In this document: positions 35,165-43,277 of the stretch, piece after piece
Layout of the letters: every line of letters begins with the position of its first letter
Numbering within the stretch: position 1 is the stretch's first letter
Source of the DNA: Agromyces bracchium
GTDB taxonomy: Bacteria; Actinomycetota; Actinomycetes; Actinomycetales; Microbacteriaceae
NCBI RefSeq assembly: GCF_009709675.1
Contig: NZ_WMLB01000047.1
Coordinates: 1 to 64,000 of the forward strand
Direction of reading: 5' to 3'
Length of the DNA: 64,000 nt
Made by a program: the position numbers and the translations under genes
The notes under the pieces: generated by a model
What the model saw: the letters and a program-made list of their open reading frames with translations, nothing else
The model's database searches: none
Told to the model about the DNA's origin: nothing

Positions 35165-36153
35165 GCGCGCAGCCCCGGAAGCACGTCGCGGCCGAACACC
35201 TCGAGGAACCGCTGCTGGTTGCGGCCGACGTTGTGGAGGTAGATCCGGTCGAAGCCGAGGTCGAGGTGGCGCTGGAGGTGCGCGCGGTGCACGTCGGGGT
35301 CGGAGGACACGAGCATCCGGCCCTCGAAGTCCTCCGGTCGCACGGTGCGCGCCAGCTGCTCGAACTCGAAGGGCGAGCGGATGTCGCTGCGCGAGAACCG
35401 CATGCCGCCGATCGGCCACTCGGTCAGGGCGTTCCGCATCGCCTCGGCGTCGGTCTCGGCCCACGACACGTGGAGCTGCAGCACTCGCGGCATCGCGCTC
35501 GCGTCGCGGCCCGACTCGCGGGCGCCCTCGGCGAACCGGGCGACCAGCGCGGCGAGCCGGTCGTACGGCCCGCCCGTCGTGATCAGCCCGTCGGCCGCCT
35601 TGCCGGCCCGACGTGCGGTGACCGGACCGTTGGTCGCGACGAGCACCTGGGGCGCGACGGGCGGCATGGTCCAGAGTCGCGTCGTCTCCATTCGGAAGTG
35701 CGGGCCGTGGTGTCGCACCTCGCGGCCGGCGATCGAGGCGGCGAAGAGCTTGCGGATGACCTCGACGGCCTCGAACATGCGCGCGATGCGCTCGTGCGCC
35801 TCGGGCCAGTACTCGCCGACGACGTGCTCGTTGAGCGCCTCGCCGGAGCCGATCCCGAGCCAGTGCCGGCCCGGGTACATGGAGGCGAGGGTCGCGCTGG
35901 CCTGGGCGACCACTGCCGGGTGGGTGCGGAAGGTCGGCGTCGTGACACCCGGGCCGAAGTCGCCCCGGGTGCGCGCGCCGATCGCGCCGAGCACGCTCCA
36001 AACGTGCGCCGACTGCCCCTGCTGCGGGAGCCAGGGCTGGAAGTGGTCGGTCGCCATGGTGCCGGAGAACCCGTGCCGTTCCGCCAGTTCCGCATACGCG
36101 ACCGCGTCGGATGGAGGGAACTGCTCGAGCATCGCGGCGTAGCCGATGTGCAC
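35161..36153 (-). CDS. FGD-family LLM oxidoreductase (F420-dependent)
   Basis: 330 residues, closest to the Fgd-like subfamily: a [14 protein letters not shown] start, [15 protein letters not shown] (the same Asp-His-Phe-Gln-Pro-Trp as Fgd), [20 protein letters not shown], and [13 protein letters not shown]. The F420-site residues are kept, but GGHAPFS, part of the sugar-phosphate side in Fgd, reads GQSAHVWS. The substrate is therefore probably not glucose-6-phosphate. I prefer GTG 36153 because GGAGG is seven bases upstream; GTG 36159 is nearly abutted by it. First gene of the cofE-cofC-fgd operon. Confidence 0.88.
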   Translation of the reverse strand: MHIGYAAMLEQFPPSDAVAYAELAERHGFSGTMATDHFQPWLPQQGQSAHVWSVLGAIGARTRGDFGPGVTTPTFRTHPAVVAQASATLASMYPGRHWLGIGSGEALNEHVVGEYWPEAHERIARMFEAVEVIRKLFAASIAGREVRHHGPHFRMETTRLWTMPPVAPQVLVATNGPVTARRAGKAADGLITTGGPYDRLAALVARFAEGARESGRDASAMPRVLQLHVSWAETDAEAMRNALTEWPIGGMRFSRSDIRSPFEFEQLARTVRPEDFEGRMLVSSDPDVHRAHLQRHLDLGFDRIYLHNVGRNQQRFLEVFGRDVLPGLRA

Positions 36154-36243
36154 TGACACCCCTCCATCCTGACGCGTCGTCGCAGTGGTGTCATTCGGGG
36201 CCGGTCGGCCCGAACGGCGGGTCCACCTCCCGCTCGTCCATTA

Positions 36244-36262
36244 TTTCGGATACTGGATCCAG
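36244..36262. promoter_or_regulatory. Operator-like site D
   Basis: TTTCGGATACTGGATCCAG fits TTTTGGAT-N5-ATCCAG with one mismatch (C for T). It lies 91 bp upstream of the FGD-family gene that heads the cofE-cofC-fgd operon. On the minus strand it shares TTCTGGATCCA with sites C and E. Confidence 0.75.
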
Positions 36263-36303
36263 AATGCAAGCATGGACTTCGAGCGCCACGTGGCGCGGAG
36301 CGG

Positions 36304-36391
36304 CTCGGGCTGGAGGGACTCAGCCGCGGACTCCTCGGGCTGGAGGGACTCAGCCGCGGAGCAGCTCAGGCTGGAGGGACTCAGCCGCGCG
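36304..36391. repeat. Three tandem 30-31-bp hairpin repeats at the GntR 3' end
   Basis: Three copies of CTCGGGCTGGAGGGACTCAG followed by CCGCGGA begin at 36304, 36334 and 36365 (the last with two changes). Each contains GGCTG-N8-CAGCC, a self-pairing stem. The stop codon of the GntR gene (36381-36383) lies inside the third copy; the other two are downstream of it. They may terminate the GntR transcript or protect its 3' end. There are no unique spacers, so this is not CRISPR. Confidence 0.8.
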
Positions 36392-37154
36392 AACGCCGAC
36401 GACGGGCCGGCGCCGCCTGCGCGAGGGACTCCGCCTCGAGCATCTCGAGCACGCCGTCGCGCACGCCCTCGAGGTGATGCTGCAGCAGCTGCACGGCGGG
36501 TTCGACCTCGCCCGCGGCGACCGCATCCGTGAGCTCGTCGTGCGAGTGGTGGTGGGTGTCGTCGCCGACGAGGCGCCACCCGAGCATGTAGCGGCCGACC
36601 TTCAGCCGGAGCTGCTCGATGAGCTCCCACTGGATCGGTCGACGGGCGGCATCGTAGAGCTCCGCGTAGAACGCGGTCCGGGCGTCGACGAAGTCGCCGC
36701 CCTCCTGCTTCGCATCGGCGGTCCGCCCGAGCTCGCGGAGGCGCGCGAGCCGCTGGTCGGTCATGTCGGCCATCGACTGCCGCAGCGCCGCCGTCTCGAG
36801 CAGGATGCGCAGCTGGTAGACCTCGCGCGCCTGTTCGACGGAGAGCGACTTGACGACGGCACCGCGCCGGTCGTGGAACTCGACGAGGCCGTCGGATTCG
36901 AGCTGGATCAGAGCCGAGCGCACGGGCAGCCGCGAGACGCCGATCAGCTCGGCGAGCGTCTCCTGCCGCAGCTTGTGCCCGGGCGGGAGCGTTCCGTCGA
37001 GGATCGCCTCGCGGATGATGTCGTACGCCATGACGCCCACCGACCGGTACCCGACGGCGTGGCGCCCGGCGAGCCGCGCGAGCGCCGCCTCCGGATCGCT
37101 CGGCGTCCCGACCTCGATGGACTCGTCCGCGCCGTTGCGCTCGCCTGCCGTCAT
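36381..37154 (-). CDS. GntR-family regulator, FCD subfamily
   Basis: 257 residues. An N-terminal winged helix-turn-helix (AYDIIREAILDGTLPPGHKL, then LIGVSRLPVRSALIQLESDG) is followed by an all-helical FCD ligand domain (VYQLRILLETAALRQSMADM to HSHDELTDAVAAGE) with His residues suited to metal or ligand binding. FCD regulators usually sense organic acids and repress catabolic operons. Operator-like sequences lie just upstream (37198-37212 and 37157-37173), suggesting autoregulation. I use ATG 37154; an in-frame GTG at 37181 is possible. The C-terminal tail is Arg-rich and ends inside a tandem repeat. Confidence 0.9.
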   Translation of the reverse strand: MTAGERNGADESIEVGTPSDPEAALARLAGRHAVGYRSVGVMAYDIIREAILDGTLPPGHKLRQETLAELIGVSRLPVRSALIQLESDGLVEFHDRRGAVVKSLSVEQAREVYQLRILLETAALRQSMADMTDQRLARLRELGRTADAKQEGGDFVDARTAFYAELYDAARRPIQWELIEQLRLKVGRYMLGWRLVGDDTHHHSHDELTDAVAAGEVEPAVQLLQHHLEGVRDGVLEMLEAESLAQAAPARRRRSRG

Positions 37155-37212
37155 GGATCCCGAATGTATCCGAAAGATCACGGCGAAGTCTGCATCTTGG
37201 ATCCAGAAATCA
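37154..37212. promoter_or_regulatory. Operator-like site E and half-sites before the GntR gene
   Basis: TTGGATCCAGAAATCA (37197-37212) has the TGGAT half-site and the same CCAGA spacer as site C, but a degenerate right half. It is 44 bp upstream of the GntR ATG. Closer to the start, GGATCC and TATCCG half-sites (37155-37173) abut the start codon. Together they suggest autoregulation. Confidence 0.65.
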
Positions 37213-37244
37213 CGATCCGCGTCGTGCCGTCGGGCGCGAACCCG

Positions 37245-38027
37245 TCACTCCGCGCGCAGCGGCCCCTCGGCCTGCGCCTCGTCGAAGCCCGCGCGGTAGC
37301 CCTCGTCGTACGCCTCCTCGGCCCCCTGGCGGAACAGGTCGCGATCGGCCGGCCGCACGATCGTGCGGGCGCCCGGCAGGTCGAGGTCGCCGACGAGGCG
37401 GCCGAGCCCGCGGACGACCGCCACCGGCACCCCTGCGGACTTGCCCTTCACGAGCTCCGCCGCGCCGGCGAGCTCGTCGGCCACGCACGGCATGGTCACC
37501 GCCAGGGGCTTGCCCGAGGCATCCGCCTGACCCCGCAGGTCGTCGAAGACGTGCACGCCGGCCGCGCCGATGGCGATGTCGGTCTGGCCCTCGCGCCACG
37601 GCCGGCCGAGCGTGTCCGAGAGCAGCACGCCGACGCGAGCGCCGGTGAGCGAGCGGATGCCGGTGGCCAGCGCCCGCGCGGACGCGTCCGGGTCGACGGG
37701 CAGGAGCAGTACCGTGCCCTCCGGGGCGTTCGACGCATCGACGCCCGCTGCGGCGCCGATGATGCCGAGCCGGTTCTCGACGATGCGGGTCGTGAACTCG
37801 CCCGTCTGGCGCGTCGCGACGACGCGGACGGTCTCGTCCGTGATCGCCTGCTCGCGATCGTCGGCCTGCACGATCCGCCCCTCGGCCTTCGAGACGATCT
37901 TCGAGGTGATGACGAGGATGTCGCCGTCGGCGAGCGGTTCGCCGATCGCGCCGACGATGAGCGCGGCCAGGTCGGCCCCGACGCCGATCTCGGGGAGACC
38001 GCCGACGCCCTCGATGCTGTACCTCAC
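37245..38027 (-). CDS. cofE: F420-0:gamma-glutamyl ligase (CofE), copy 2
   Basis: 260 residues, strongly similar to copy 1 at 34295-35164 and sharing [36 protein letters not shown], the [18 protein letters not shown] motif and [19 protein letters not shown]. Differences cluster at the N-terminus ([19 protein letters not shown]) and the C-terminal tail, where copy 1 has an Ala/Gly-rich extension. GTG 38027 has GGGAGG eight bases upstream. It stands alone upstream of the GntR gene on the same strand. Paralogues 2 kb apart suggest either duplication with divergence of tail length or substrate, or separate regulation. Confidence 0.9.
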   Translation of the reverse strand: MRYSIEGVGGLPEIGVGADLAALIVGAIGEPLADGDILVITSKIVSKAEGRIVQADDREQAITDETVRVVATRQTGEFTTRIVENRLGIIGAAAGVDASNAPEGTVLLLPVDPDASARALATGIRSLTGARVGVLLSDTLGRPWREGQTDIAIGAAGVHVFDDLRGQADASGKPLAVTMPCVADELAGAAELVKGKSAGVPVAVVRGLGRLVGDLDLPGARTIVRPADRDLFRQGAEEAYDEGYRAGFDEAQAEGPLRAE

Positions 38028-38127
38028 GTGCCCACCCTCCCGCTCGGCCCTCCTCACATCTTGGCAGCAGGCTCGGCCGCTGTCAGACTTCGGTCAGGGC
38101 GCGCGGGGCGCGCCGGGGGAGGGTCGG

Positions 38128-38493
38128 ATGTCGGAGGACGTCGCCGCACCCGCGAAGCGGCCCGTCATCGTGTGGGACCTGGTGCTCACCATCGTGCTGC
38201 TGGTGCTCATGGCGGGCCTGGCGTTCATGCTGCTGTTCTTCTCGTTCTTCCTCGCGTTCGCCGGCGACTCGTGCGGGGCCTCGTCGACGTGCGACTACGA
38301 CCGCATCGGCACCGGGATGCTGCTCGCGATGATCCTGCCGATCGTCGTCGCCGCGATCGCACTCGTCGCCGCGGTCGTCGTGCTCGTCCTGAAGCGCATC
38401 GCGTTCTGGATCCCGATCGCCGGGATGGTGCTCATGGTCGGGGCGTTCGCGCTCGGCGCGGCCATCACCGCGTCCGGCGTGCAACCGGCGTAG
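38128..38493 (+). CDS. Small four-helix membrane protein
   Basis: 121 residues. A short polar start is followed by helices VWDLVLTIVLLVLMAGLAFM and LLFFSFFLAFAG, a Cys-containing loop (DSCGASSTCDY, probably extracytoplasmic with a disulfide), then ILPIVVAAIALVAAVVVLVL and FWIPIAGMVLMVGAFALG. It resembles small DUF-type membrane proteins of Microbacteriaceae; I cannot assign a function. It is divergent from cofE copy 2 and 10 bp ahead of the DUF6328 gene. Confidence 0.75.
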   Translation: MSEDVAAPAKRPVIVWDLVLTIVLLVLMAGLAFMLLFFSFFLAFAGDSCGASSTCDYDRIGTGMLLAMILPIVVAAIALVAAVVVLVLKRIAFWIPIAGMVLMVGAFALGAAITASGVQPA

Positions 38494-38503
38494 CATCCCG
38501 GCC

Positions 38504-39019
38504 ATGACGTCAGACGCAGTGCACGGGTCGGCAGCGGAGCGCTCGGGAGCGGCCGAGGAGCGTCACGAGACCGAGGCGGAGCGCTACGACCGGAAGTTCA
38601 ACGACATCCTCCAGGAGCTGCGCGTCGTGATGACGGGGACGCAGCTCATCACGGGCTTCCTGCTGGCCGTCGCATTCCAGCCGAAGTTCGCCGAGCTCGA
38701 CGCCCAGGAGGTCGTGCTCTACCTCGTCCTCGTCATCCTCGCGACGACCGCGACCATGCTCGGCCTCGCTCCGGTGATCCTGCACCGGCAGCTGAGCGGC
38801 AAGAAGCAGAAGGACCGGGTCGTGCGGATCGCGAACTCGCTGCTGCTCATCCTGCTGGTCGTGGTGTCGCTCGTGGCCGCAGGCGTCGCGATGCTCATCT
38901 TCGACGTCACCGTCAACCGCCAGGCCGGGTACGTCGCCGGAGCCATCGCACTGCTGCTCCTGCTCGCGTTCTGGATCGTGGTGCCGCGCATCGGCCGGCA
39001 CGAGCCGCGCCGGCGCTGA
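38504..39019 (+). CDS. DUF6328-type membrane protein
   Basis: 171 residues. An acidic, charged N-terminus (HETEAERYDRKFNDILQELR) precedes VVMTGTQLITGFLLAVAFQP, typical of DUF6328. Four membrane helices follow, the third beginning NSLLLILLVVVSLVAAGVAM, with a positive C-terminus. The function of the family is unknown. Probably co-transcribed with the preceding membrane-protein gene. Confidence 0.8.
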   Translation: MTSDAVHGSAAERSGAAEERHETEAERYDRKFNDILQELRVVMTGTQLITGFLLAVAFQPKFAELDAQEVVLYLVLVILATTATMLGLAPVILHRQLSGKKQKDRVVRIANSLLLILLVVVSLVAAGVAMLIFDVTVNRQAGYVAGAIALLLLLAFWIVVPRIGRHEPRRR

Positions 39020-39064
39020 CGCCCGCGTAGGGCGGGGTCGGCGGGCGACCCTAGGCTGGAATCC

Positions 39065-39910
39065 ATGCGCATCGCCACCTGGAACGTCAACTCGATCCGC
39101 ACCCGCTACGGCCGCGTGGTCGACTGGATGGTGCGCGAGGACGTCGACGTGCTCGCGATGCAGGAGATCAAGTGCAAGCCCGAGCAGTTCCCGCACGAGG
39201 CGTTCGAGCAGGCGGGCTACGACCTCGCGCTGCACGGGCTGAACCAGTGGAACGGCGTCGCGATCGCGAGCCGGCTTCCGATCGCCGACGTCGAGACCGA
39301 GTTCCCCGGCATGCCCGGCTTCCTGAAGGGCCACGAGGGCCCCGACCTGCCGAAGGAGGCGCGCGCGATCGGCGCGACGGTCGACGGCATCCGCCTCTGG
39401 AGCCTCTACGTGCCGAACGGGCGATCGCTCGGCGACCCGCACTACACCTACAAGCTCGACTGGCTCGCGGCGCTCACCGACCTCGCCCGCGCCGAGACGA
39501 CCGCGCACCCCGAGCGCCCGTTCGCGCTCATGGGCGACTTCAACATCGCCCCGCTCGACGAGGACAACGGCGACCCGACCGTCATCGAGGGCGTGACGAC
39601 CCACGTCTCCCCGCCCGAGCGCGCGGCGTTCCGCGCCCTCGAGGAGGCGGGGATGACCGACGTCGTCCGCCCCATCGTCCCCACGGGCTACACCTACTGG
39701 GACTACAAGCAGCTCCGCTTCCCCCGCAACGAGGGCCTCCGCATCGATTTCGTGCTCGGGTCGGCGGCGTTCGCCGACCAGGTGACGGATGCCTCCATCC
39801 ACCGCAACGAGCGCAAGGGCGACGCACCCAGCGATCACGTGCCCGTCCTCGTGGAACTCGCGCGCGACGAAGCGGGCGACGACGACGACCTGCCGATGAT
39901 CTTCGGCTGA
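39065..39910 (+). CDS. xth: Exodeoxyribonuclease III (AP endonuclease family)
   Basis: 281 residues. All catalytic blocks of the ExoIII/EEP family are present: ATWNVNSIRTR, MQEIKCKPEQFP (metal-binding Glu), YVPNGRS, MGDFNIAP (Asp/Asn), the late RIDFVLGSAAF and SDHVPVLVEL (catalytic Asp-His). Acts in base-excision repair, cutting at AP sites and trimming 3' ends. An independent gene, typical length. Confidence 0.94.
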   Translation: MRIATWNVNSIRTRYGRVVDWMVREDVDVLAMQEIKCKPEQFPHEAFEQAGYDLALHGLNQWNGVAIASRLPIADVETEFPGMPGFLKGHEGPDLPKEARAIGATVDGIRLWSLYVPNGRSLGDPHYTYKLDWLAALTDLARAETTAHPERPFALMGDFNIAPLDEDNGDPTVIEGVTTHVSPPERAAFRALEEAGMTDVVRPIVPTGYTYWDYKQLRFPRNEGLRIDFVLGSAAFADQVTDASIHRNERKGDAPSDHVPVLVELARDEAGDDDDLPMIFG

Positions 39911-39988
39911 TCCTCCGGCGCTGCACCGTCCGGCCGCCCGTCCGCAACCCCGATCCGACGTCCAGCGCGAGGGGTTACCCTTCGTCAG

Positions 39989-41281
39989 ATGGACTCCCCC
40001 ACGGAACAGGTCGCGAATCCCGCGACCGACCCGGTCCTCGGATCGATCCTGGCCGACCGGTACCGCGTCGACGGCCTCATCGGGCGCGGCGGCATGGCCG
40101 CGGTGTACCGGGCCGACGACCTTGCGCTCGGCCGCCGGGTCGCCGTCAAGGTCTTCACGGCCTCGGCCGAGGGCATCGACGACGCCGACCGGCGCCGTTC
40201 CGAGACGGCGCTCCTCGCGAGCCTCACCCACCCCGCCCTCGTCACGCTCTACGACGCGGCGAAGGACCCGGCGAGCCGGCGCGAGTTCCTCGTCATGGAA
40301 CTCGTGGACGGCGAGGACCTCCGCCGGGTGCTCGACCGCGGCCCCATCCCCCTCCGCGACGCTGCGCGCGTGCTCGCCGACCTCGCCGAGGGCCTCCACG
40401 TCATCCACTCCCGCGGCATCGTGCACCGCGACGTGAAGCCCGCGAACGTGCTGCTCGCACCCGCGCACCTGCCGACGCGGCGGTGGAACGCGAAGCTCGC
40501 CGACTTCGGCATCGCGCGGCTGCTCGACGAGTCGCGGCTGACCGCGACCGGTCGGATCATCGGCACGCCCGGCTACCTCAGCCCCGAGCAGGTGCGCGGC
40601 GAGGCGGTGGGCAGCAGCGCCGACGTGTACTCGCTCGGCCTGCTCCTGCTCGAGGCCGTCACCGGCGCTCAGCCCTACCCGGGGCCGGCGCTGGAGTCGG
40701 CGAGCGCACGCCTCGTGCGCGACCCGCACATCCCGACCGAGCTTCCGGCCGGATGGCGCGACCTCCTGGCCGCGATGACCGCACGCGATCCCGCGGACCG
40801 TCCGACCGCGCTCGACGTGGCGCTCGCGACCGAGTCCCTCGTGACCGACGGCGCCGACCCGGGCGAGACCGGTGCGGCGACCGCGATCTTCACGCCCGCC
40901 GTTGCGGACGACGGTGACACGCGGGTCCTCCCCGCCACACGGGTGGACGGGTCCGCGACCCCGTCCGCCGCGGCGTCCGACGACGACGCGACGGCGGACA
41001 CCCGCGTGCTGACCGGCTTCGCCGCCGCGCCCGCGGTACCGGGACCGGCGAGGGCCGCAGACGGCGTATCGGCACCGAGACGACTGCCGCGACGGCTCGT
41101 CATCGCGATCGCCGCCGCCCTCGTCGTCATCGGCGCGGCCGTGATCGTGCCCGTCGCGGTCGGCGCCCTCGCGGGCGGCGGTGCCGCGACCGAGCCGACG
41201 CCGTCGGAGGCGCCGATGCCGAGCGTGGAGGGCGACCTCGGAACGCACCTCGACCAGCTGGAGGAGGCGGTCTCGCCATGA
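39989..41281 (+). CDS. Membrane-anchored Ser/Thr protein kinase
   Basis: 430 residues. The kinase domain (about residues 15-275) has glycine loop IGRGGMAAVYRADD, the VAVKVF lysine, catalytic HRDVKPANVLL, DFGIARLLDE, and GTPGYLSPEQVRGE. A Thr/Asp/Ala-rich juxtamembrane linker follows (repeated DTRVL motifs, possibly phosphorylated). One helix (LVIAIAAALVVIGAAVIVPV) and a short extracytoplasmic tail of about 40 residues end it. No PASTA or other sensor domain is present. The stop overlaps the next gene (ATGA), so a small lipoprotein is co-translated and may be the external partner. Confidence 0.93.
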   Translation: MDSPTEQVANPATDPVLGSILADRYRVDGLIGRGGMAAVYRADDLALGRRVAVKVFTASAEGIDDADRRRSETALLASLTHPALVTLYDAAKDPASRREFLVMELVDGEDLRRVLDRGPIPLRDAARVLADLAEGLHVIHSRGIVHRDVKPANVLLAPAHLPTRRWNAKLADFGIARLLDESRLTATGRIIGTPGYLSPEQVRGEAVGSSADVYSLGLLLLEAVTGAQPYPGPALESASARLVRDPHIPTELPAGWRDLLAAMTARDPADRPTALDVALATESLVTDGADPGETGAATAIFTPAVADDGDTRVLPATRVDGSATPSAAASDDDATADTRVLTGFAAAPAVPGPARAADGVSAPRRLPRRLVIAIAAALVVIGAAVIVPVAVGALAGGGAATEPTPSEAPMPSVEGDLGTHLDQLEEAVSP

Positions 41282-41730
41282 CCTCGCGACTGCGCCGCGC
41301 GGTGGCCGCGGCATCCGTCACCATCGCCCTCGCTGCGGGCCTCGCCGGCTGCGCCACCGCGCAGGACGACGCCGGCCAGGCGACCGGCTTCCGGACGCAG
41401 GTGGTCTCGATCGCCGAGTCCTCGGCGGCCGGCGACTTCGCCGACGCGCTCGCGCGCCTGGACGCCCTGCAGGCGGAGGTCGATGCGGCGCTCGCCGACG
41501 GCACCCTCGACGCCGACCGCGCGGCGAGCATCACCGAGGCGATCGCGCTCGTCCGCGCCGACCTCGACGCGGCGATCGCCGCGGCGACGCCGACCCCGTC
41601 GCCGACGCCCACCGACGCGTCGGACGACGACGGGGACGAGACCGAGGACGAGGCCGACGACAGCGGTCCGGGCAACGCCGACGACAAGCCCGGCAAGGGC
41701 AAGGGCCGCGACAAGGGCGGCGACGACTGA
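41278..41730 (+). CDS. Small lipoprotein co-translated with the kinase
   Basis: 150 residues. The lipobox is LAGC after a hydrophobic signal. The mature part is an all-helical segment (DFADALARLDALQAEVDAAL, continuing to RADLDAAIAAA), then a Thr/Pro linker, an acidic run and a basic Lys/Gly/Asp tail. The kinase/lipoprotein coupling recurs in actinobacteria and suggests a sensor or partner role. No specific family recognised. It is convergent with the SDR gene. Confidence 0.75.
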   Translation: MTSRLRRAVAAASVTIALAAGLAGCATAQDDAGQATGFRTQVVSIAESSAAGDFADALARLDALQAEVDAALADGTLDADRAASITEAIALVRADLDAAIAAATPTPSPTPTDASDDDGDETEDEADDSGPGNADDKPGKGKGRDKGGDD

Positions 41731-41737
41731 CCCGGGA

Positions 41738-42574
41738 TCAGCCCCGGCCGGTGAACCGCTCCATCGAGCGGTAGACGCCGAACCCGTCGCCCACGACCCG
41801 GTCGAACACGCGCGTCGGCAGCAGGCCGCGCAACGCGCGCGAGAGCCGGACGCTGGCGGGCAGTTCGACGAGGGGCCGTCCGGCGAGCATCGCGCGCCAG
41901 ACGCGGTCGACGACGAACTCGGGCTCGAGGACCGGCGCGAGGATCGGGCCGCGCGCGCCGTGGAACATGCCCGTCGAGATGTACGAGGGGGTCACGGTCG
42001 TGACCGTCACGTGCCGGTGGCCGGCCTGCTCGAGCTCGAGGCGGAGCGAGTCGCTCCAGCCGTTCAGCGCCGCCTTGGAGGCGGCGTAGGCGGCCATGCG
42101 CGGGTTCGCGAGCGTGCCCGCCGCGCTGCCGACGTTGACGATCCGGGCGGGTCGGCCGCGCGCGATCATCGCGGGCAGGAACTCGCGCGTGACGTACATC
42201 GGCGCGAGGGCGTTGACGAGCATCGTCGGCCGCATGTCGTCGCCGCTGTCGGTCTCCCAGAAGTAGGCGTTGCCCCGCACGATGCCGGCGTTGTTGACGA
42301 GGATGTCGGGTGTGCCGAGGTCCCGACGGACCTTGTGCGCCGCCTTCGCGATCGCCCCCGACTCGGCCACGTCGACCACGTACGAGCGGACGCGCGTGCG
42401 CCCCTGCGCCTGCCGCCCGAGTTCGTCGGCGGTGCGCGCGAGTGCCGACGCGGCGCGGTCCCAGAGCACGACGGATGCCGCTCCCTCCGAGACGGCCCGC
42501 TCGGCGTACATGCGGCCCATGCCGCCCGCCGCGCCGGTGATCAGGAGGTTCGCTCCACGAACGGTTCTCGCCAT
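41738..42574 (-). CDS. Short-chain dehydrogenase/reductase
   Basis: 278 residues. Classical SDR motifs: TGAAGGMGRMYAE (nucleotide loop), Asp-Val in SYVVDVAE, NNAGI, catalytic Ser in IVNVGSAAG, and YAASK. An extra C-terminal part (RPLVELPASVRLSRALRGLL) resembles membrane-associated or lipid-acting SDRs. The substrate is unknown. The start at ATG 42574 is uncertain because another ATG lies at 42583 and neither has a strong ribosome site. Confidence 0.88.
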   Translation of the reverse strand: MARTVRGANLLITGAAGGMGRMYAERAVSEGAASVVLWDRAASALARTADELGRQAQGRTRVRSYVVDVAESGAIAKAAHKVRRDLGTPDILVNNAGIVRGNAYFWETDSGDDMRPTMLVNALAPMYVTREFLPAMIARGRPARIVNVGSAAGTLANPRMAAYAASKAALNGWSDSLRLELEQAGHRHVTVTTVTPSYISTGMFHGARGPILAPVLEPEFVVDRVWRAMLAGRPLVELPASVRLSRALRGLLPTRVFDRVVGDGFGVYRSMERFTGRG

Positions 42575-42644
42575 GGGGATCATTCTCGCAACCCGGCGCG
42601 GCGCCGCGCGCCGCGCCGGCGTCGTGGGCGGCAGAATCACCCCC

Positions 42645-43115
42645 ATGACCGACTCCGAGGTGCGACTCGTGCTGATGTCCGACGCCGAGGTCGCCGCGTG
42701 GCTGCCCACCGCGATGGCGCTCTACGAGCAGGCACGACTCGACGCCGGCGACACCCCCGAGCAGGCGGCGGCAGGCCGACGCGCCTCGGAGGAGCGCTTC
42801 TTCCCCGACGGCCGCCTCGTCGACGGCCAGCTGCTGCACGCGATCCGCGTCGACGGCGAGGACGCCGGGTGGCTGTGGCTCGGGCCGTGGGACGAGCAGG
42901 GCGACCTCTGGTGGATCTGGGACGTCGAGGTGCACCCCGACTTCCGGCGGCGGGGCATCGCCCGTGCGGCCATGCTCGCGGGCGAGGGGATCGCGCGCGA
43001 GCACGGGGCGGCGCGGCTCATGCTCAACGTCTTCGGCGGTAACGACGGCGCGATCGCGCTCTACCGCGGCCTCGGCTACGAGGTCGCGTCGCTGCACCTG
43101 GCGAAGCCGCTCTGA
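42645..43115 (+). CDS. GNAT-family N-acetyltransferase
   Basis: 156 residues. The acetyl-CoA-binding region is WDVEVHPDFRRRGIARAAML, with the RxxGxA P-loop, and the end is ALYRGLGYEVAS. The N-terminal helix region LMSDAEVAAWLPTAMALYE is variable, as expected. Substrate unknown. Divergent from the SDR gene. Confidence 0.88.
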   Translation: MTDSEVRLVLMSDAEVAAWLPTAMALYEQARLDAGDTPEQAAAGRRASEERFFPDGRLVDGQLLHAIRVDGEDAGWLWLGPWDEQGDLWWIWDVEVHPDFRRRGIARAAMLAGEGIAREHGAARLMLNVFGGNDGAIALYRGLGYEVASLHLAKPL

Positions 43116-43277
43116 CCCGCGGCCGCAGCTCCGGCGGCGCGACCCGGACGCCGTGACCCATCACCGCGTGTGACGCCGCGTGTCGCGCGGGTGTTACGCC
43201 GTGCTTCGCCGGCACGGCGGCGGAGAGCACAATCCGGTTAGCGTCGAGCGACCACCCACACCGACCCGGAGCACGCC

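Noticed and set aside
36304-36391. Possible CRISPR array
   Set aside because: Only three copies, no unique spacers, units self-pair, and no cas genes are in the window.
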